Made by a program: the position numbers and the translations under genes
Part shown: positions 4,202 to 5,010 of the stretch, in pieces
Position numbering within the stretch: the stretch's first letter is position 1
Layout of the letters: each line of letters opens with the position of its first letter
Notes under the pieces: model-generated
Database searches by the model: none
Seen by the model: the letters and a program-made list of their open reading frames with translations, nothing else
What the model was told of the DNA's origin: nothing
NCBI GenBank assembly: GCA_030600975.1
Contig: JAUVUL010000191.1
Span: 1 to 5,010 of the forward strand
Direction: 5' to 3'
Source: Candidatus Aegiribacteria sp.
Lineage (GTDB): Bacteria; Fermentibacterota; Fermentibacteria; Fermentibacterales; JCC-6
DNA: 5,010 nucleotides

Positions 4202-5010
4202 GTGAGAAAGATAGTCACGGCAATAATAGTCGTCATCCTGACGGGTACAGGGTGCAATCTTACAGGATCGAGAAGGCCGGATGTTTTTCTAATTATCATA
4301 GATACACTTCGAGCCGATCACCTGAGCTGCTACGGGTATGATCGTGCTACTTCTCCTGTACTGGACAGTCTTGCGGCATCTGGAACTCTTTTTACGCGGT
4401 GTCAGGCTCAGGCTCCCTGGACACTGCCTGCTCATGCATCCATCTGGACAGGTCTTTCCGTTGCTTCTCACCTGGCCGGTATCAGAGATATGATAACCTA
4501 TGGTCTTAGTACCGATTGCGAGAACATAGCTACAATTCTGAAGAATGAAGGATATGTAACACTTGGCTTTGTCAATGTAGTACTTCTCAGCAACACTTTC
4601 GGATTTGCCAACGGCTTTGATCATTATTCCTGGACTGCTCATGGCCACGGAAGAGCAGCGGAGACAGTAGACGAAGTCCTCGAATGGTTTATTGATAACC
4701 GGGCTAACCCGAACCCAAAGCTGGTTGTAATACATCTTTTCGATGTACATGCACCATATGACCCTCCCGCTCCTTTTGATACCATATACTCATTCAAGGG
4801 AACCGAGGGTATTACGGATTGGGAAGTTTCCGATAATGCGGAGCTGCTTAATCCCGAAGCCCGTGATCACCTGATTGACATGTACGATGGGGAGATAGCC
4901 TGGGTAGACAGCCAGCTCGGGAGGTTATTCGGTCAATTACGTGAACTTGGAATTGCGCAAAATGCGCTGATTATAGTGACTTCCGATCATGGTGAGGAAT
5001 TTCTCGAGCA
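4202..5010 (+). CDS. Sulfatase/alkaline-phosphatase superfamily lipoprotein, 5' part (runs off window)
   Basis: The first 269 residues of a longer enzyme; the frame is open at the window edge. Residues 4-17 form a hydrophobic signal segment ending TGTGC18, a somewhat atypical lipobox, so lipid anchoring on the outer side of the inner membrane or in the periplasm is likely. The alkaline-phosphatase-superfamily core follows: DVFLIIIDTLRADHLSCYGY (27-46) with metal ligand D34; APWTLPAHASIWTGL (71-85); HLFDVHAPYDPP (178-189); and VTSDHGEEFLE (259-269), with D262 and H263 as expected metal ligands. In classical sulfatases the nucleophile sits in C/S-x-P-x-R. Here the matching segment is T74-L-P-A-H, so Thr74 is the likely nucleophile and formylglycine formation is impossible. 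That resembles phosphoglycerol and phosphoethanolamine transferase-type members, though a hydrolase is equally possible. It likely acts on envelope lipid or glycan. No symbol can be assigned. Confidence 0.9.
   Translation, partial: MRKIVTAIIVVILTGTGCNLTGSRRPDVFLIIIDTLRADHLSCYGYDRATSPVLDSLAASGTLFTRCQAQAPWTLPAHASIWTGLSVASHLAGIRDMITYGLSTDCENIATILKNEGYVTLGFVNVVLLSNTFGFANGFDHYSWTAHGHGRAAETVDEVLEWFIDNRANPNPKLVVIHLFDVHAPYDPPAPFDTIYSFKGTEGITDWEVSDNAELLNPEARDHLIDMYDGEIAWVDSQLGRLFGQLRELGIAQNALIIVTSDHGEEFLE

Noticed and set aside
4289..4750. 153-codon open frame on the - strand
   Set aside because: It is antisense to the sulfatase-family core, whose conserved motifs prove the + strand frame is the real one.

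Overview
The window looks like chromosomal DNA of a free-living, probably anaerobic, Gram-negative bacterium of mid GC content. The signs are: iron-sulfur radical SAM enzymes with cobalamin-binding domains; lipoprotein-type signal peptides; frequent AGA/AGG arginine codons; TTG and GTG starts; and class I cyclic di-GMP (GEMM-I) riboswitches, which are common in delta-proteobacterial and related anaerobic lineages. No gene here fixes the taxon, so this placement is an inference. All genes are on the + strand.

Layout. Positions 1-373 carry no protein gene. They hold a perfect 27-bp hairpin at the very start, a short motif that recurs about 3.9 kb later, and a good sigma70-type promoter (TTAACA, 17 bp, TATATT). 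Positions 374-3321 are a tight two-gene operon joined by a GTGA start/stop overlap. Both genes encode roughly 490-residue radical SAM proteins with an N-terminal B12-binding domain, a CxxxCxxC cluster motif and a basic/hydrophobic C-terminal tail. The two enzymes probably act in sequence or together, most likely as methyltransferases or rearranging enzymes on a lipid, pigment or glycan precursor, but the substrate cannot be read from the sequence.

Positions about 3421-3595 are the clearest find: two tandem, nearly identical class I c-di-GMP riboswitch aptamers. The conserved ligand-contact bases and GNRA tetraloop are present in each copy, and the variable stem differs between copies while still pairing. 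They lie about 50 nt upstream of a very short predicted lipoprotein (3645-3917) with one TPR-like repeat, which may be a truncated gene. A palindromic REP-like hairpin and the second copy of the 22-nt motif follow it.

From 4202 to the window edge is the 5' part of a sulfatase/alkaline-phosphatase-superfamily gene with a lipoprotein-like signal. It has Thr at the expected nucleophile position, which argues against a formylglycine sulfatase. It has its own strong Shine-Dalgarno, an extended -10 promoter and an operator-like inverted repeat upstream, so it may be transcribed independently of the riboswitch transcript. Taken together the window suggests envelope-related functions, with c-di-GMP controlling the small lipoprotein and possibly, by readthrough, the sulfatase-family gene.
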